Below, one piece after another: positions 54,757 through 63,253 of a DNA stretch of 64,000 nucleotides. Where the stretch lies: NCBI GenBank assembly GCA_027487775.1, contig JAIYCY010000014.1:40028-104027 (forward strand), written 5' to 3'. This DNA is from Planctomycetaceae bacterium. GTDB taxonomy: Bacteria; Planctomycetota; Phycisphaerae; Tepidisphaerales; Tepidisphaeraceae. The position numbers were made by a program, and so were the translations under genes. Under the pieces are notes generated by a model, which ran no database searches, was not told the DNA's origin, and saw nothing but the letters and a program-made list of their open reading frames with translations. Every line of letters begins with the position of its first letter. Within the stretch, counting starts at the first letter, position 1.

Positions 54757-56313
54757 ATGCGCCCAGTGATGCCCACAGTCGATTCACTCGAAGGCCGTCG
54801 ACTGCTCGCCGCCGTCGAGCCGACCGCCTTCGAGCAGTACATGATCGAGATGGTCAACCGCGCCCGCGCCAATCCCGTCGCCGAGGCTCAACGCTACGGC
54901 ATCGATCTGAATGAAGGCCTCGCCCCCGGCACGCTGTCGACCGCCGCCCGTCAACCGCTCGCGCTGAACCTCTTCGCCACTGACGCGGTGCGATCGCATG
55001 TGAATTGGCTGCGCAGCGCGGGGCAATTCTCACACACGGGCTCGGGCGGATCGAACGTCGGTCAACGCCTCACCGCGGCCGGCTATACCAACTCCACCGG
55101 CTGGAGCGAGAACCTCGCCGTCAACATGAGCAGTTGGAGTTCGGTCGATCTTCGGGCCCGCATGGAGACGCAGCATCGAAACCTCTTCGTCGACCAAACC
55201 ATCCCCGGTCGCGGGCATCGTCTCAACATGCTCGGTGCCGGGCATCGCGAAATCGGCTCGGGTGTCTCCAGCGGATCGTTCACCTTCAACGGAACCAACT
55301 GGGCGAGCGGTGTGCTGTCGGGCCAGAAGTTTGCGTCCCGCGCGGGAAATCCCTTTCTCACCGGCGTCGCCTACACGGATGCCGTTCAGGCCAACAGCTT
55401 CTACACGCCCGGCGAAGGTCTGGCGGGCATCACGATCACCGCCGTCAATTCTGCGGGTCGAACCTACTCGACCACCACCTACAACGCCGGCGGATACAGC
55501 CTCCAACTCCCGGCCGGCACGTATCAAGTCTCGGCCTCGGGCAACGGGCTCGGCGTGGTCCGCATCGGCGCTGTCACTGTGGGTTCAGAAAACGTCAAGC
55601 GCGACTTCACCCCCGGCATGGCCCAAGCTCAACAGCCCGAGCCGCTCGTCGTCAACGGAACGACGGGCAACGACACCATCAACATCAGCATATCGGGCAG
55701 CGAACTCGTGATGACGGTCAACGGCACCACCACACGACGAGCGCTTGATCTCGTGAGCAGCCTCACCGTCAACGGACTGGAAGGCAATGACAGCATCACA
55801 CTCGCAGGTGACGTCGTTCCCGCGACTGTCAACGGCGGGGCGGGCGATGACTCCATCACCGGCCCGAACAACGCCAGCCGACTCAACGGCGACGCGGGCC
55901 ATGACTACGTCCTCGGCGGATCGGGCAACGACAGCATCTACGGCGGGACCGACAACGACACGCTCACCGGCGCGGCCGGCCGGGACATCATCCACGGCGA
56001 AGACGGCAATGATCGCATCAACGGCGGACACCACGACGATGCCATCTACGGCGGCGCGGGCGAGGATCGACTCTATGGCAACGGCGGCAACGATGTCCTC
56101 GACGGCGGCGGACACGTCGATCGCATCTGGGCCGGCGACGGCGATGACATGCTCATCGGCGGCGGCGGAAACGATCGACTACTCGGCGAAGTCGGCAACG
56201 ACACGCTCGTCGGCAACGCCGGCACCGATTTCTACGTCGGCGGTTCCGGCACCGATCGCGTCCTCGACCGCACCACCGGCGAACTCATCGACAGCATCGA
56301 AACGGTGGGATGA
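54757..56313 (+). CDS. CAP-domain (SCP/PR1-like) protein with RTX repeats
   Basis: 518 residues from the ATG at 54757, with AGGAG seven bases upstream. The N-terminus has a LEPR-XLL variant ('VDSLEGRRLLAAV'). Residues about 25-160 are a bacterial CAP domain: 'MIEMVNRARANPVAEAQRYG', 'SHVNWLRSAGQFSHTGSGG' with the conserved His, and 'TGWSENLAVNM', 'GHRLNMLGAGHREIGSGV'. A carboxypeptidase-regulatory-like beta-sandwich follows (about 215-290, 'GLAGITITAVNSAGRTY'). The C-terminus has about a dozen RTX nonapeptides ('GGAGDDSI', 'GGTDNDTLTG'). No PEP-CTERM tag is present. It is a calcium-dependent exported protein; CAP functions in bacteria vary and none can be fixed here. Confidence 0.88.
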   Translation: MRPVMPTVDSLEGRRLLAAVEPTAFEQYMIEMVNRARANPVAEAQRYGIDLNEGLAPGTLSTAARQPLALNLFATDAVRSHVNWLRSAGQFSHTGSGGSNVGQRLTAAGYTNSTGWSENLAVNMSSWSSVDLRARMETQHRNLFVDQTIPGRGHRLNMLGAGHREIGSGVSSGSFTFNGTNWASGVLSGQKFASRAGNPFLTGVAYTDAVQANSFYTPGEGLAGITITAVNSAGRTYSTTTYNAGGYSLQLPAGTYQVSASGNGLGVVRIGAVTVGSENVKRDFTPGMAQAQQPEPLVVNGTTGNDTINISISGSELVMTVNGTTTRRALDLVSSLTVNGLEGNDSITLAGDVVPATVNGGAGDDSITGPNNASRLNGDAGHDYVLGGSGNDSIYGGTDNDTLTGAAGRDIIHGEDGNDRINGGHHDDAIYGGAGEDRLYGNGGNDVLDGGGHVDRIWAGDGDDMLIGGGGNDRLLGEVGNDTLVGNAGTDFYVGGSGTDRVLDRTTGELIDSIETVG

Positions 56314-56337
56314 TCCGGATCGAGTGCGGAGATGAGT

Positions 56338-57525
56338 TTAACCCAGCGGCAACGACCGCGCGAGTTTTTCGAAGCTTTCCAGATTCGCCCGAGTTTCGGT
56401 CATCGAATCCCCGCCGAACTTTTCGAGTAAGGCATCGGCGATTTCGAACGCGATGACGTTCTCCATGACCACGCCCGCGGCGCTGATCGCGCTGATGTCG
56501 CTGCGTTCCCAGCCCGCTTCTTTGGCCTCGCGTGTATTCAAATCCACGGATCGCAGAGGCCTGCCGAGGGTGCTGATCGGCTTCATCGCACCACGCACCA
56601 CGACCGGCATGCCATTGGTCATTCCGCCTTCTAGTCCGCCTGCGTTGTTGCTGCCTCGTACGAATCCGAGCGATCGCTCGTCGCGTTTGTCAGCATCGAA
56701 AAAGATCTCGTCATGCACCTTTGAACCGGGCAGACGCGATGCTTCAAAACCGAGTCCGATTTCGACGCCCTTGAACGCCTGAATGCTCATGACCGCCTGC
56801 GCGATCCGGCCATCGAGCCGTCCCGGGCCCGACATGCTCGACCCGAGTCCGATCGGACACCCAAAGACGTGACATTCGACGACGCCGCCGGCGGTGTCTT
56901 TGTCCTGCTTCATCTGCTGTACAAAGGCGCGCATCGCCCCGCTGGCAGTCGGATCCGGGCAATACAGATCATCGTCATCCCGCACGCGAACCAGCTCGCG
57001 CCAATTTCGGGCATGGATTTGAATCGCCGTCGAGGCCGGCCCGACTGAGCGTACGAATCCGAAGGTATCGATGCCGAACGAGCGGAGGAGGCAGCGAGAC
57101 AGCGCGCCTGCGGCCACGCGACTGGCGGTCTCTCGGGCGCTTGCGCGTTCGAGTGTTTCGCGGCAGTCTGTCGTGAGCCATTTCAGACTGCCCGCCAGAT
57201 CGGCATGGCCTGGCCTTGGTTGACTGAGGGGCGGGGTTTTGTCCGGGTCATCGAGTCGGTTGTCCTTGTTGGGGATCGAAATCGCGACTGGAGCGCCAAA
57301 AGTCCGGCGTACGCCGTCGGCGTATAGTCGAACGCCCGCGAGGAAGTTGACGGCATCGGTCTCGATTTTTTGTCGGCCTCCACGCCCATATCCGCCCTGA
57401 CGGCGTTTGAGTTCGTGGTTGATGAAGTCGGTATCGACGACCAGTCCTGCGGGCAATCCCTCGACGAGAATGACCAGGCTCGGACCATGACTCTCGCCGG
57501 CGGTGGTGTAACGAAGTCGGCTCAT
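56338..57525 (-). CDS. aroC: Chorismate synthase
   Basis: 395 residues, close to the usual 360-390. It starts 'RLRYTTAGESHGPSLVILVEGLPAG' with the first signature (GESHG), and has 'RASARETASRVAAGALS' and 'GSNNAGGLEGGMTNGMPVVVRGAMKP' near the FMN site and 'AKEAGWERSDISAISAAGV'. The enzyme makes chorismate from EPSP in the shikimate pathway using reduced FMN. No Shine-Dalgarno is visible, and a -10-like TATATT (- strand, 57542-57537) stands only 11 bases before the ATG. It converges on the CAP-RTX gene with a 24-bp gap. Confidence 0.97.
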   Translation of the reverse strand: MSRLRYTTAGESHGPSLVILVEGLPAGLVVDTDFINHELKRRQGGYGRGGRQKIETDAVNFLAGVRLYADGVRRTFGAPVAISIPNKDNRLDDPDKTPPLSQPRPGHADLAGSLKWLTTDCRETLERASARETASRVAAGALSRCLLRSFGIDTFGFVRSVGPASTAIQIHARNWRELVRVRDDDDLYCPDPTASGAMRAFVQQMKQDKDTAGGVVECHVFGCPIGLGSSMSGPGRLDGRIAQAVMSIQAFKGVEIGLGFEASRLPGSKVHDEIFFDADKRDERSLGFVRGSNNAGGLEGGMTNGMPVVVRGAMKPISTLGRPLRSVDLNTREAKEAGWERSDISAISAAGVVMENVIAFEIADALLEKFGGDSMTETRANLESFEKLARSLPLG

Positions 57526-57590
57526 GCGCGTCTATCAATATAGCGGTAAACTGCGGGTGAAAAGCGCGGAACAATCCGCATGCCAATGAT

Positions 57591-57619
57591 TTGCGGTTTT
57601 GCCCAAAATCGGCTAGACT
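57591..57619 (+). promoter_or_regulatory. Candidate sigma-70 promoter for the DksA-like gene
   Basis: TTGCGG at 57591-57596, a 17-base spacer and TAGACT at 57614-57619 give a fair sigma-70 arrangement. It is about 150 bp upstream of the GTG start at 57772. It is a match by eye only. Confidence 0.35.
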
Positions 57620-57771
57620 CGCTGGGCTATCGCCGGGTCGGCCTGTTTTCGATGGGACAGATCGGCCTGTCGGAGAGCAATGTGGATATTCGCGTGGTGG
57701 ACTGATAGCGGCGGAAAATCGAATTTGTACGGGGTTTCGATCCCGGTGGTTTCGTCAGGAGCCTTCGCAAC

Positions 57772-59061
57772 GTGGCCAAGCCAACTTCCAAATCGACCGG
57801 CAAGCCCAAGCCGAAACCCTCCAAGACCGACGCCAAAAAGCCGGCCGCCAAGCCTGCCATGAAGTCGGCGGGGAAACCGGCACGTGCAGGGTCTGCTGCA
57901 TCGTCATCCGGCAAATCACCGTCGGTCAGGACCGCGCAATCCGCGTCCAAGGCCGCCAAATCGAACCATGCTTCTCCCACGAAGCCCGCTGCCAAGAAGC
58001 TGTCAACGAAGGCCGGGTCCAAGTCCTCTGCTCCGACGAAGGCCTCTGCCTCGAAACCCTCCGCTAAGATTGCCGACGCAAACAAGAAGGGCTCGTCCAA
58101 ACACGTCGTCGCCGACAAAGGTGACAAAGGTACAGACAAAGGCTCTGACAAAGCCCTTGACAAAGGCTCAGATAAGGGCGGTCCGGACAAGGCTCAATCC
58201 AAGGGACATGACGCCGGACTCGTGAAGGGGCGAGGCAAAGGTTCTGCCAAGGACCGAACCAAAGACTCTCCCGCCACGCCGCAGCTTTCCGCCAAGGCGG
58301 CTGCCAAAGCCGCTCGCGAGGCCGCCAAGAATCCCAACACGCTCATCACCGCCAGCGGCAAGACCATCGTTCACAAGCCCGGCGCGATCATTCTTCGACC
58401 GATCGCTTCCAGCACAAAACCCGGAGCGGATAAATCCAAATCCGCCAAGACCGACACCAACGCGCAGCCCCTTCCGTCGGCCGGCGGTAAATCTGTTTCG
58501 GGCAAGTCCGCCTCGGGCAAGCTGCTCCCGGGCAAGTCGGCTTGGGATAAGTCTGCGACGGGCAAATCCGTGACGGGCAAGTCATCGTCATCGCAATCAT
58601 TCTTTGAACAAGTTCCCGCGATCAAGCCCGCACCGGCGCCCGCGCCACCAACCAGCGAAAAGCCCAACAAAAACCGCGCGGGCCTCAGCGTCGCCGAGCT
58701 CTCCACCTTCCGCGAGCTGCTCCTGCAAAAGCGTCACGAAATCCTCGGCGACGTCTCCAGCATGGAACGGGAGGCACTCGCAGAATCCAAGAGTGATCTC
58801 TCCAATCTCCCCGTCCACATGGCCGACCAAGGGACCGACGCCTACGAACAGGAGTTCACCCTCGGGCTTGTCGAGACCAACCGCTCACTCCTCAAAGACA
58901 TCAACGCCGCGCTGGCCAAGATTCAGGACGGCACGTACGGCCTGTGCGAGGGCACACAAAAGCCGATCTCCAAACCGCGACTCGAAGCCATCCCGTGGGT
59001 CAAATACTCCCTCGAGTACGCCCAACAACTCGAAAAGAAGCAACTCCCGTTTCGCCGCTGA
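57772..59061 (+). CDS. DksA/TraR-like protein with long Lys/Ala/Ser-rich N-terminal tail and degenerate zinc finger
   Basis: 429 residues from a GTG with AGGAG ten bases upstream. Residues 1 to about 295 are low-complexity and strongly basic (repeats like 'KPAAKPAMKSAGKPA', 'GKSVSGKSASGKLLPGKSA', 'DKGSDKALDKGSDKGG'), similar to eukaryote-like histone H1 tails known from several bacteria. The last 130 residues form a DksA/TraR domain: coiled coil 'FRELLLQKRHEILGDVSSMERE', 'ADQGTDAYEQEF' in the coiled-coil tip region, and 'DGTYGLCEGTQKPISKPRLEAIPWVKY'. Of the four zinc cysteines only the first is left: the others are Thr, Ser and Tyr. It may bind RNA polymerase and DNA or RNA at once. Role inferred; fusion is continuous in frame. 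Confidence 0.88.
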   Translation: MAKPTSKSTGKPKPKPSKTDAKKPAAKPAMKSAGKPARAGSAASSSGKSPSVRTAQSASKAAKSNHASPTKPAAKKLSTKAGSKSSAPTKASASKPSAKIADANKKGSSKHVVADKGDKGTDKGSDKALDKGSDKGGPDKAQSKGHDAGLVKGRGKGSAKDRTKDSPATPQLSAKAAAKAAREAAKNPNTLITASGKTIVHKPGAIILRPIASSTKPGADKSKSAKTDTNAQPLPSAGGKSVSGKSASGKLLPGKSAWDKSATGKSVTGKSSSSQSFFEQVPAIKPAPAPAPPTSEKPNKNRAGLSVAELSTFRELLLQKRHEILGDVSSMEREALAESKSDLSNLPVHMADQGTDAYEQEFTLGLVETNRSLLKDINAALAKIQDGTYGLCEGTQKPISKPRLEAIPWVKYSLEYAQQLEKKQLPFRR

Positions 59062-59139
59062 TCCCGCATAACACCCCACTGCCCCCTGTCGAACCACTCA
59101 TCTTCTCATCTCGTCTCAACGCCTACACTCACCCATCCC

Positions 59140-60672
59140 GTGGCCAAGACTCCCACAACCCGAAAGTCGACTGTCGCCAGGAAATCGCCCAAAAAGACGG
59201 GCGACCGCGCCCGCACGGATGGTGGGATTCGATCTGTCGCGTTTGTGTCGCTCGGTTGTCCGAAGAATCTCGTCGATTCTGAGCGCATGCTGGGCCTCCT
59301 CGCTCAGGACGGGCTCGCGATCACGCCCGACGAGTCGCAAGCTGACGCGATCATTATCAACACCTGTGGATTTCTAGAAGCCTCCAGGCAGGAATCGCTT
59401 TCGGAGATCGAGCGGGCCGTCGAGCTGAAATCCAAAGGCCGCTGCAAGCGAGTGATCGTCGCGGGTTGTTTGGTGCAGCGTCACAAGACCAAGCTGCTAG
59501 ACGACGCGCCGGGCATTGATCGACTGGTCGGCGTTTTCGATCGCGAACACATCGTCGAAGCCGTACGAGGCCGCGAAAATCCCCGCGCCGAACACGGTCA
59601 CTACCTCGGCAAATACCACGATCTCAGCCGCGAAGAGCAAAAGGTCGCCAAGACCGCATCGCGTATCACGCTTCCGAAGTTTGAAGATGATCGCGCGCGG
59701 CTCCGACTCACGCCCCGGCATTACGCGTATCTCCGCATCAGCGAAGGTTGCAACCAGGGCTGTGCATTCTGCACGATTCCCGGCATTCGCGGACCCATGC
59801 GCAGCAAGCCGCTCGAGCAGATCCTCGCCGAGGCCCGCGAACTCGCCGCCGACGGCGCTGTCGAACTCAACCTGATCGGTCAGGACACCACCAGCTTTGG
59901 TCTGGATATCACCAAAGCCACCGGTCTCGATGCCCCCGGCCTCGATCAGCTTCTCAAATCGCTCGACCGCAAACTCCCCGCGGACGTCGCGTGGGTGCGG
60001 CTCATGTACGCCTACCCCAGCACCTTCAGCGACGACATGATCAAAGCGATCGCCGACGCAGGTCGCATCGTCAAGTACATCGACATGCCCCTGCAACACA
60101 TCGACGATCGCATGCTCACGCTGATGAAGCGCCGAGTATCGCGCAAGCACATCGAGACGCTGCTCGAAAAGCTCCGCAAGTGGGTTCCCGGCATCGCGAT
60201 CCGCACCACCTTCATCGCCGGTTCTCCGACCGAGACAAAGGCCGAGCATCAGGCGCTGGTCGATTTCGTACGCGACTTCGGCTTTGATCACATGGGGGTC
60301 TTCCCCTACAGCCCCGAGCCCGGCACGCCGATGGGTCGGCTCACCGAGCAGCACGACGAATCGACCAAGCAGGCATGGGTCGAAGATCTGATGCTCACGC
60401 AGCAGGAAGTCGTGTTTGCCCGGAACAAAAAGCGCATCGGCTCGACCGAGCGTGTGCTCATCGATCGCCCGGCCGGTCGTGATCTCGAGGATGGCTACGT
60501 CGCACGATCCTCCGGTCAGGCGCCGGACATTGACAGCGTCACGTTCGTCCATAGCCCCAAGAAGCTCTCGCCGGGTGACTTTGTCGATGTCACGATCACC
60601 GACTTCCAGGCCTACGACCTCGTCGCCGAGATCCCGCAGAAGAAGTCCCGCTCTCTCCGCGTGGTCAAATGA
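59140..60672 (+). CDS. rimO: Ribosomal protein S12 methylthiotransferase
   Basis: 510 residues, GTG start, with a basic N-terminal extension ('TRKSTVARKSPKKTG') longer than usual. UPF0004 domain cysteines: Cys40 in 'SLGCPKNLVDSE' (diagnostic of RimO), Cys76 in 'NTCGF' and Cys110 in 'AGCLVQRHK', for the auxiliary iron-sulfur cluster. The radical-SAM motif is Cys204, Cys208 and Cys211 in 'GCNQGCAFCTIPGIRG'. 'GFDHMGVFPYSPEPGTPM' and a C-terminal TRAM domain complete it. It methylthiolates an Asp in ribosomal protein S12. The stop (TGA at 60670-60672) overlaps a possible upstream start of the next gene. Confidence 0.97.
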   Translation: MAKTPTTRKSTVARKSPKKTGDRARTDGGIRSVAFVSLGCPKNLVDSERMLGLLAQDGLAITPDESQADAIIINTCGFLEASRQESLSEIERAVELKSKGRCKRVIVAGCLVQRHKTKLLDDAPGIDRLVGVFDREHIVEAVRGRENPRAEHGHYLGKYHDLSREEQKVAKTASRITLPKFEDDRARLRLTPRHYAYLRISEGCNQGCAFCTIPGIRGPMRSKPLEQILAEARELAADGAVELNLIGQDTTSFGLDITKATGLDAPGLDQLLKSLDRKLPADVAWVRLMYAYPSTFSDDMIKAIADAGRIVKYIDMPLQHIDDRMLTLMKRRVSRKHIETLLEKLRKWVPGIAIRTTFIAGSPTETKAEHQALVDFVRDFGFDHMGVFPYSPEPGTPMGRLTEQHDESTKQAWVEDLMLTQQEVVFARNKKRIGSTERVLIDRPAGRDLEDGYVARSSGQAPDIDSVTFVHSPKKLSPGDFVDVTITDFQAYDLVAEIPQKKSRSLRVVK

Positions 60673-60728
60673 TCCGCGCCCGGCCGCCCAGCTTTCCGAG
60701 CACGCGCCGTGCGGGTAGCATCCGAGGC

Positions 60729-61814
60729 ATGATGAAAGGATTCATCGCATCCCTCTGTCTCGCGCTTCCGCTCGGCGGCGGTGCAACGCTCACGTTCGCG
60801 CAGACCGGCGCAGCCAATCCCCCGGCATCGGGCGCGGCAGTTTCGAGCCCGTCTGCGCCGGGCGCAACAGCGCCGCAGGAACCGGGCCGCACCCTATGGA
60901 CGCTCGACGCCAGCGGTGATTGGATCGCCGCCCCCGTCGCGCCCGATCCTGCCGCGGAGGCGGATGCACGTCAGCGGCTCGCGCAGAATCCGGAACTTCT
61001 CGAGATCGAGCGCCTGATCGAACGTCGCGCCTTCGGCGGGGCGGAACGTCGCGCCGTCCGCTGGCTCCGGACCAACCCCGCCTCGCCGGTGCGCGACATC
61101 GCGCTGCTGCTCAACGCCCGCGCTCTTAACGGCCTGAACAATGGCATCAAGGCCTTCTATTACTGCGACGAACTGATGGACCTGCACCCCGAGAGCCCGC
61201 TTTACGTCGATGCGCTTCGACTTCAGTTCGACATCGCCGACAGCTATCTCAAAGGTCGCAAGGAGCGTTTCCTCGGACTCACGATTCTCCCGCGACGCGA
61301 TTCCGGCATCGACATGCTCTTTCGGATCCAGCAACGCGCACCCGCAAGCCCGCTGGCCGAGCAAGCGCTTCTTCGCACGGCTGATTTCTACTGGGCCAAC
61401 GGGCAATTCGATCTGGCCTCCGATGCCTACGGTTTCTACGCCGACCGCTATCCGCGCAGCCCGCTCGTTCCGCAGGCGCGTCTGCGACAAGCCTACGCCA
61501 ATCTCGCACAATTCGTCGGGCCCAAGTATGACCCCACGCCGCTCATCAACGCCCGCGCTCAGATGAACGACATGATCGCAACCTATCCCGATCTCGCACG
61601 ACAAGAAGACCTCCGCGGAAAAGTCCTGCTCGCCGATCGCAAGATCGCCCGCAAGCTCTACCTGACCGCCGACTTTTACAAGCGCACCGGGAAGCCCGAC
61701 TCCGCCTCCCATCTCTGCAAGCGACTCATCGAAAACTTCCCCGATCTTCCCGAAGCTCAGGACGCCCGCGATCTGCTGGCTCAACTCGATCAAACCGCTT
61801 CAGACACCAACTGA
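60729..61814 (+). CDS. BamD-like TPR protein, periplasmic or outer membrane
   Basis: 361 residues from the ATG at 60729, where a signal peptide begins ('MKGFIASLCLALPLGGGATLTFAQT'). An ATG at 60669 overlapping the rimO stop would add 20 residues and could be translationally coupled. A Pro/Ala-rich linker precedes helical repeats of the BamD/YbgF type: 'FYYCDELMDLHPESPLYVDAL', 'ADFYWANGQFDLASDAYGFYADRYPRSPLVPQARLRQAYANLA', ending with 'CKRLIENFPDLPEAQDARDLL'. BamD-type proteins help assemble outer-membrane barrels. No lipobox Cys is seen at the cleavage site, so it might be soluble. The next gene is LptE-like. Confidence 0.75.
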   Translation: MMKGFIASLCLALPLGGGATLTFAQTGAANPPASGAAVSSPSAPGATAPQEPGRTLWTLDASGDWIAAPVAPDPAAEADARQRLAQNPELLEIERLIERRAFGGAERRAVRWLRTNPASPVRDIALLLNARALNGLNNGIKAFYYCDELMDLHPESPLYVDALRLQFDIADSYLKGRKERFLGLTILPRRDSGIDMLFRIQQRAPASPLAEQALLRTADFYWANGQFDLASDAYGFYADRYPRSPLVPQARLRQAYANLAQFVGPKYDPTPLINARAQMNDMIATYPDLARQEDLRGKVLLADRKIARKLYLTADFYKRTGKPDSASHLCKRLIENFPDLPEAQDARDLLAQLDQTASDTN

Positions 61815-61890
61815 TGATCGCATCGACCGGCTTCGCAACTGACCAGAACCGTGAATGCACCGACCTTCTCCGAGAACAAGGACCATCGAC

Positions 61891-62442
61891 ATGTCACGCG
61901 GCCCGCGCATCGCAAAACACCCAGCACTCGCCAGCCTGCTCATCAGCCTCAGCGCCGTCGGCCTTGGCACAATGAGTGGCTGCGGATATCAAATGGGCGC
62001 CGGCGTTGACGGTTCGCCTTCGCTCTACCGAAGCGACGTCTCCACCGTGGCGGTCCCGATCCTTGCGAACAAGTCGTTTTATCGCGGGATCGAAATGCAG
62101 CTCACGCGTGCGCTGGTCACGCAGCTCGAATCGCGGACGCCTTATCGCGTTGCATCGCGAGAGCGTGCCGACACGATCCTCGAAGCCACCATCACCGACA
62201 TCCGCGTCAACACCGTCAGCAGCGACGTCAACACGTCGCTCCCGCAGGAGCAACTCTTTACGGTCACGCTCGATCTGACGTGGAAGGACTTGCGCAGCGG
62301 ACTGATTCTTGTTGAACGCACCAACTTCGAGCAGTCGAGCACCTACTACCCCACGCTAGGTGAAGGCCGATTCGTAGGCAGCCAGGCCGCCGTCGAAGCC
62401 ATCGCCGCCGCGATCGTGCAGGAACTGCAGAAGGATTGGTAA
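61891..62442 (+). CDS. LptE-like LPS-assembly lipoprotein
   Basis: 183 residues from the ATG at 61891, preceded by AAGGA at eight bases. The lipoprotein signal ends in 'GLGTMSGCGYQMGAG' (lipobox MSGC). The mature part begins 'STVAVPILANKSFYRGIEMQLTRALVTQLESRTPYRV', the pattern of LptE family proteins ('i.V..f.N.....g.e..lt.al...l'), and continues with 'ADTILEATITDIRVNTVSSD' and 'EQLFTVTLDLTWKDLRSG'. LptE plugs the LptD barrel that inserts lipopolysaccharide in the outer membrane. The gene follows a BamD-like gene by 76 bp. This supports a diderm envelope with LPS-type lipid. Confidence 0.82.
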   Translation: MSRGPRIAKHPALASLLISLSAVGLGTMSGCGYQMGAGVDGSPSLYRSDVSTVAVPILANKSFYRGIEMQLTRALVTQLESRTPYRVASRERADTILEATITDIRVNTVSSDVNTSLPQEQLFTVTLDLTWKDLRSGLILVERTNFEQSSTYYPTLGEGRFVGSQAAVEAIAAAIVQELQKDW

Positions 62443-62504
62443 CCCCACATCGCACGTCCGCTCATCCCGCTTCTGTGAGTAGCCCGTCGGGTTGCGATGA
62501 TCGA

Positions 62505-62681
62505 TCACCGCGTCTCGTCCGCATCCCGCGTCTCAAAACGCCTGCCCTCCGCGTCATACGCAATAATCTCATCCCCGGCATCGGTTGGAAGCGATGTCGG
62601 ATTGAGTAAATAGTCAGGATCGAGTTTGCCGGAGGTTGATTCCATCGAGCTATCCCCATCCGAATCAAACGTCACGACCAC
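62505..62681 (-). pseudogene. Short open frame, possible C-terminal remnant of a larger protein
   Basis: A frame of 58 codons from GTG at 62681 to TGA at 62505 stays open upstream to about 62750 with no good start. Its translation is acidic and protein-like ('TFDSDGDSSMESTSGKL', 'DYLLNPTSLPTDAGDE', 'IIAYDAEGRRFETRDADE'). It could be the end of a secreted or polymorphic-toxin protein whose front was lost. No ribosome-binding site was seen. Low confidence that it is expressed. Confidence 0.35.
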
Positions 62682-62733
62682 ACCGCAAAAACTAGGGTTA
62701 GACTGAACGATTGGAACAGGAGAGTTGAAGCAC

Positions 62734-63111
62734 TCACTTCTCGCGAATCAACGGAATGAACTCGATTCCGAACTCTCGCTCAATATCCTCTATCGCGCGC
62801 CGAACATCACGCCATGACTCGCTCCCCGAGAGCCCTGCCTCTAGAACCTCAATCATTCGATATCGACACGGCAACCCTAGAAACGGGCGACCGATTGCAG
62901 TGCGCTTCGTGACTTGTGACGATCCGATCATCATGCCTTGAAGCTCATCCATGGGTTTATCATGATGTAGCCAAGGAATGATGCAGTCTTGGTTGTCTAA
63001 TGTGTCGATCCATCGAACAGTCGCAGATCGGTCCCACCCAAAAAGCTCCTTCATCACTAATACATACTCGTCCAATATCATCGGCTGCATCAGCTCGTGC
63101 AGTGGTTTCAT
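62734..63111 (-). CDS. Orphan protein, function unknown
   Basis: 125 residues from the ATG at 63111, with AAGGAG six bases upstream, which makes it a credible gene. The start at 63156 in the same frame lacks this. The protein is soluble with alternating helices ('ILDEYVLVMKELFGWDRSATV', 'DVRRAIEDIEREFGIEFIPLI') and a central 'DCIIPWLHHDKPMDELQGMM'. There is no signal peptide, membrane segment or recognised family. Base composition is less GC-rich than the rest of the window. It may belong with the neighbouring orphan gene as part of an acquired segment; an immunity-type protein is one guess. Confidence 0.65.
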   Translation of the reverse strand: MKPLHELMQPMILDEYVLVMKELFGWDRSATVRWIDTLDNQDCIIPWLHHDKPMDELQGMMIGSSQVTKRTAIGRPFLGLPCRYRMIEVLEAGLSGSESWRDVRRAIEDIEREFGIEFIPLIREK

Positions 63112-63170
63112 CAACACTCCTTGCTCAAGTCGCCTATCGATTGTACTCAGGTTCACTTTAGAGAAGGGAC

Positions 63171-63218
63171 ACGGGGACGTAAGTAGTATTGACGGTTGCT
63201 TTCCACTTACATCCCCGT
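63171..63218. repeat. Imperfect 13-bp inverted repeat with transposon-end-like sequence
   Basis: Arms acggggacgtaag (63171-63183) and cttacatccccgt (63206-63218) match at 12 of 13 positions around a 22-base loop. An exact 18-bp piece (cgtaagtagtattgacgg, 63178-63195) recurs at 63867-63884, on the other side of the next gene. The GGGGAC/GTCCCC flavour resembles REP or small mobile element ends; assignment is tentative. Confidence 0.6.
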
Positions 63219-63253
63219 TTCATCTCCTTGAAGTCAGATGCTCTCACGCTACT

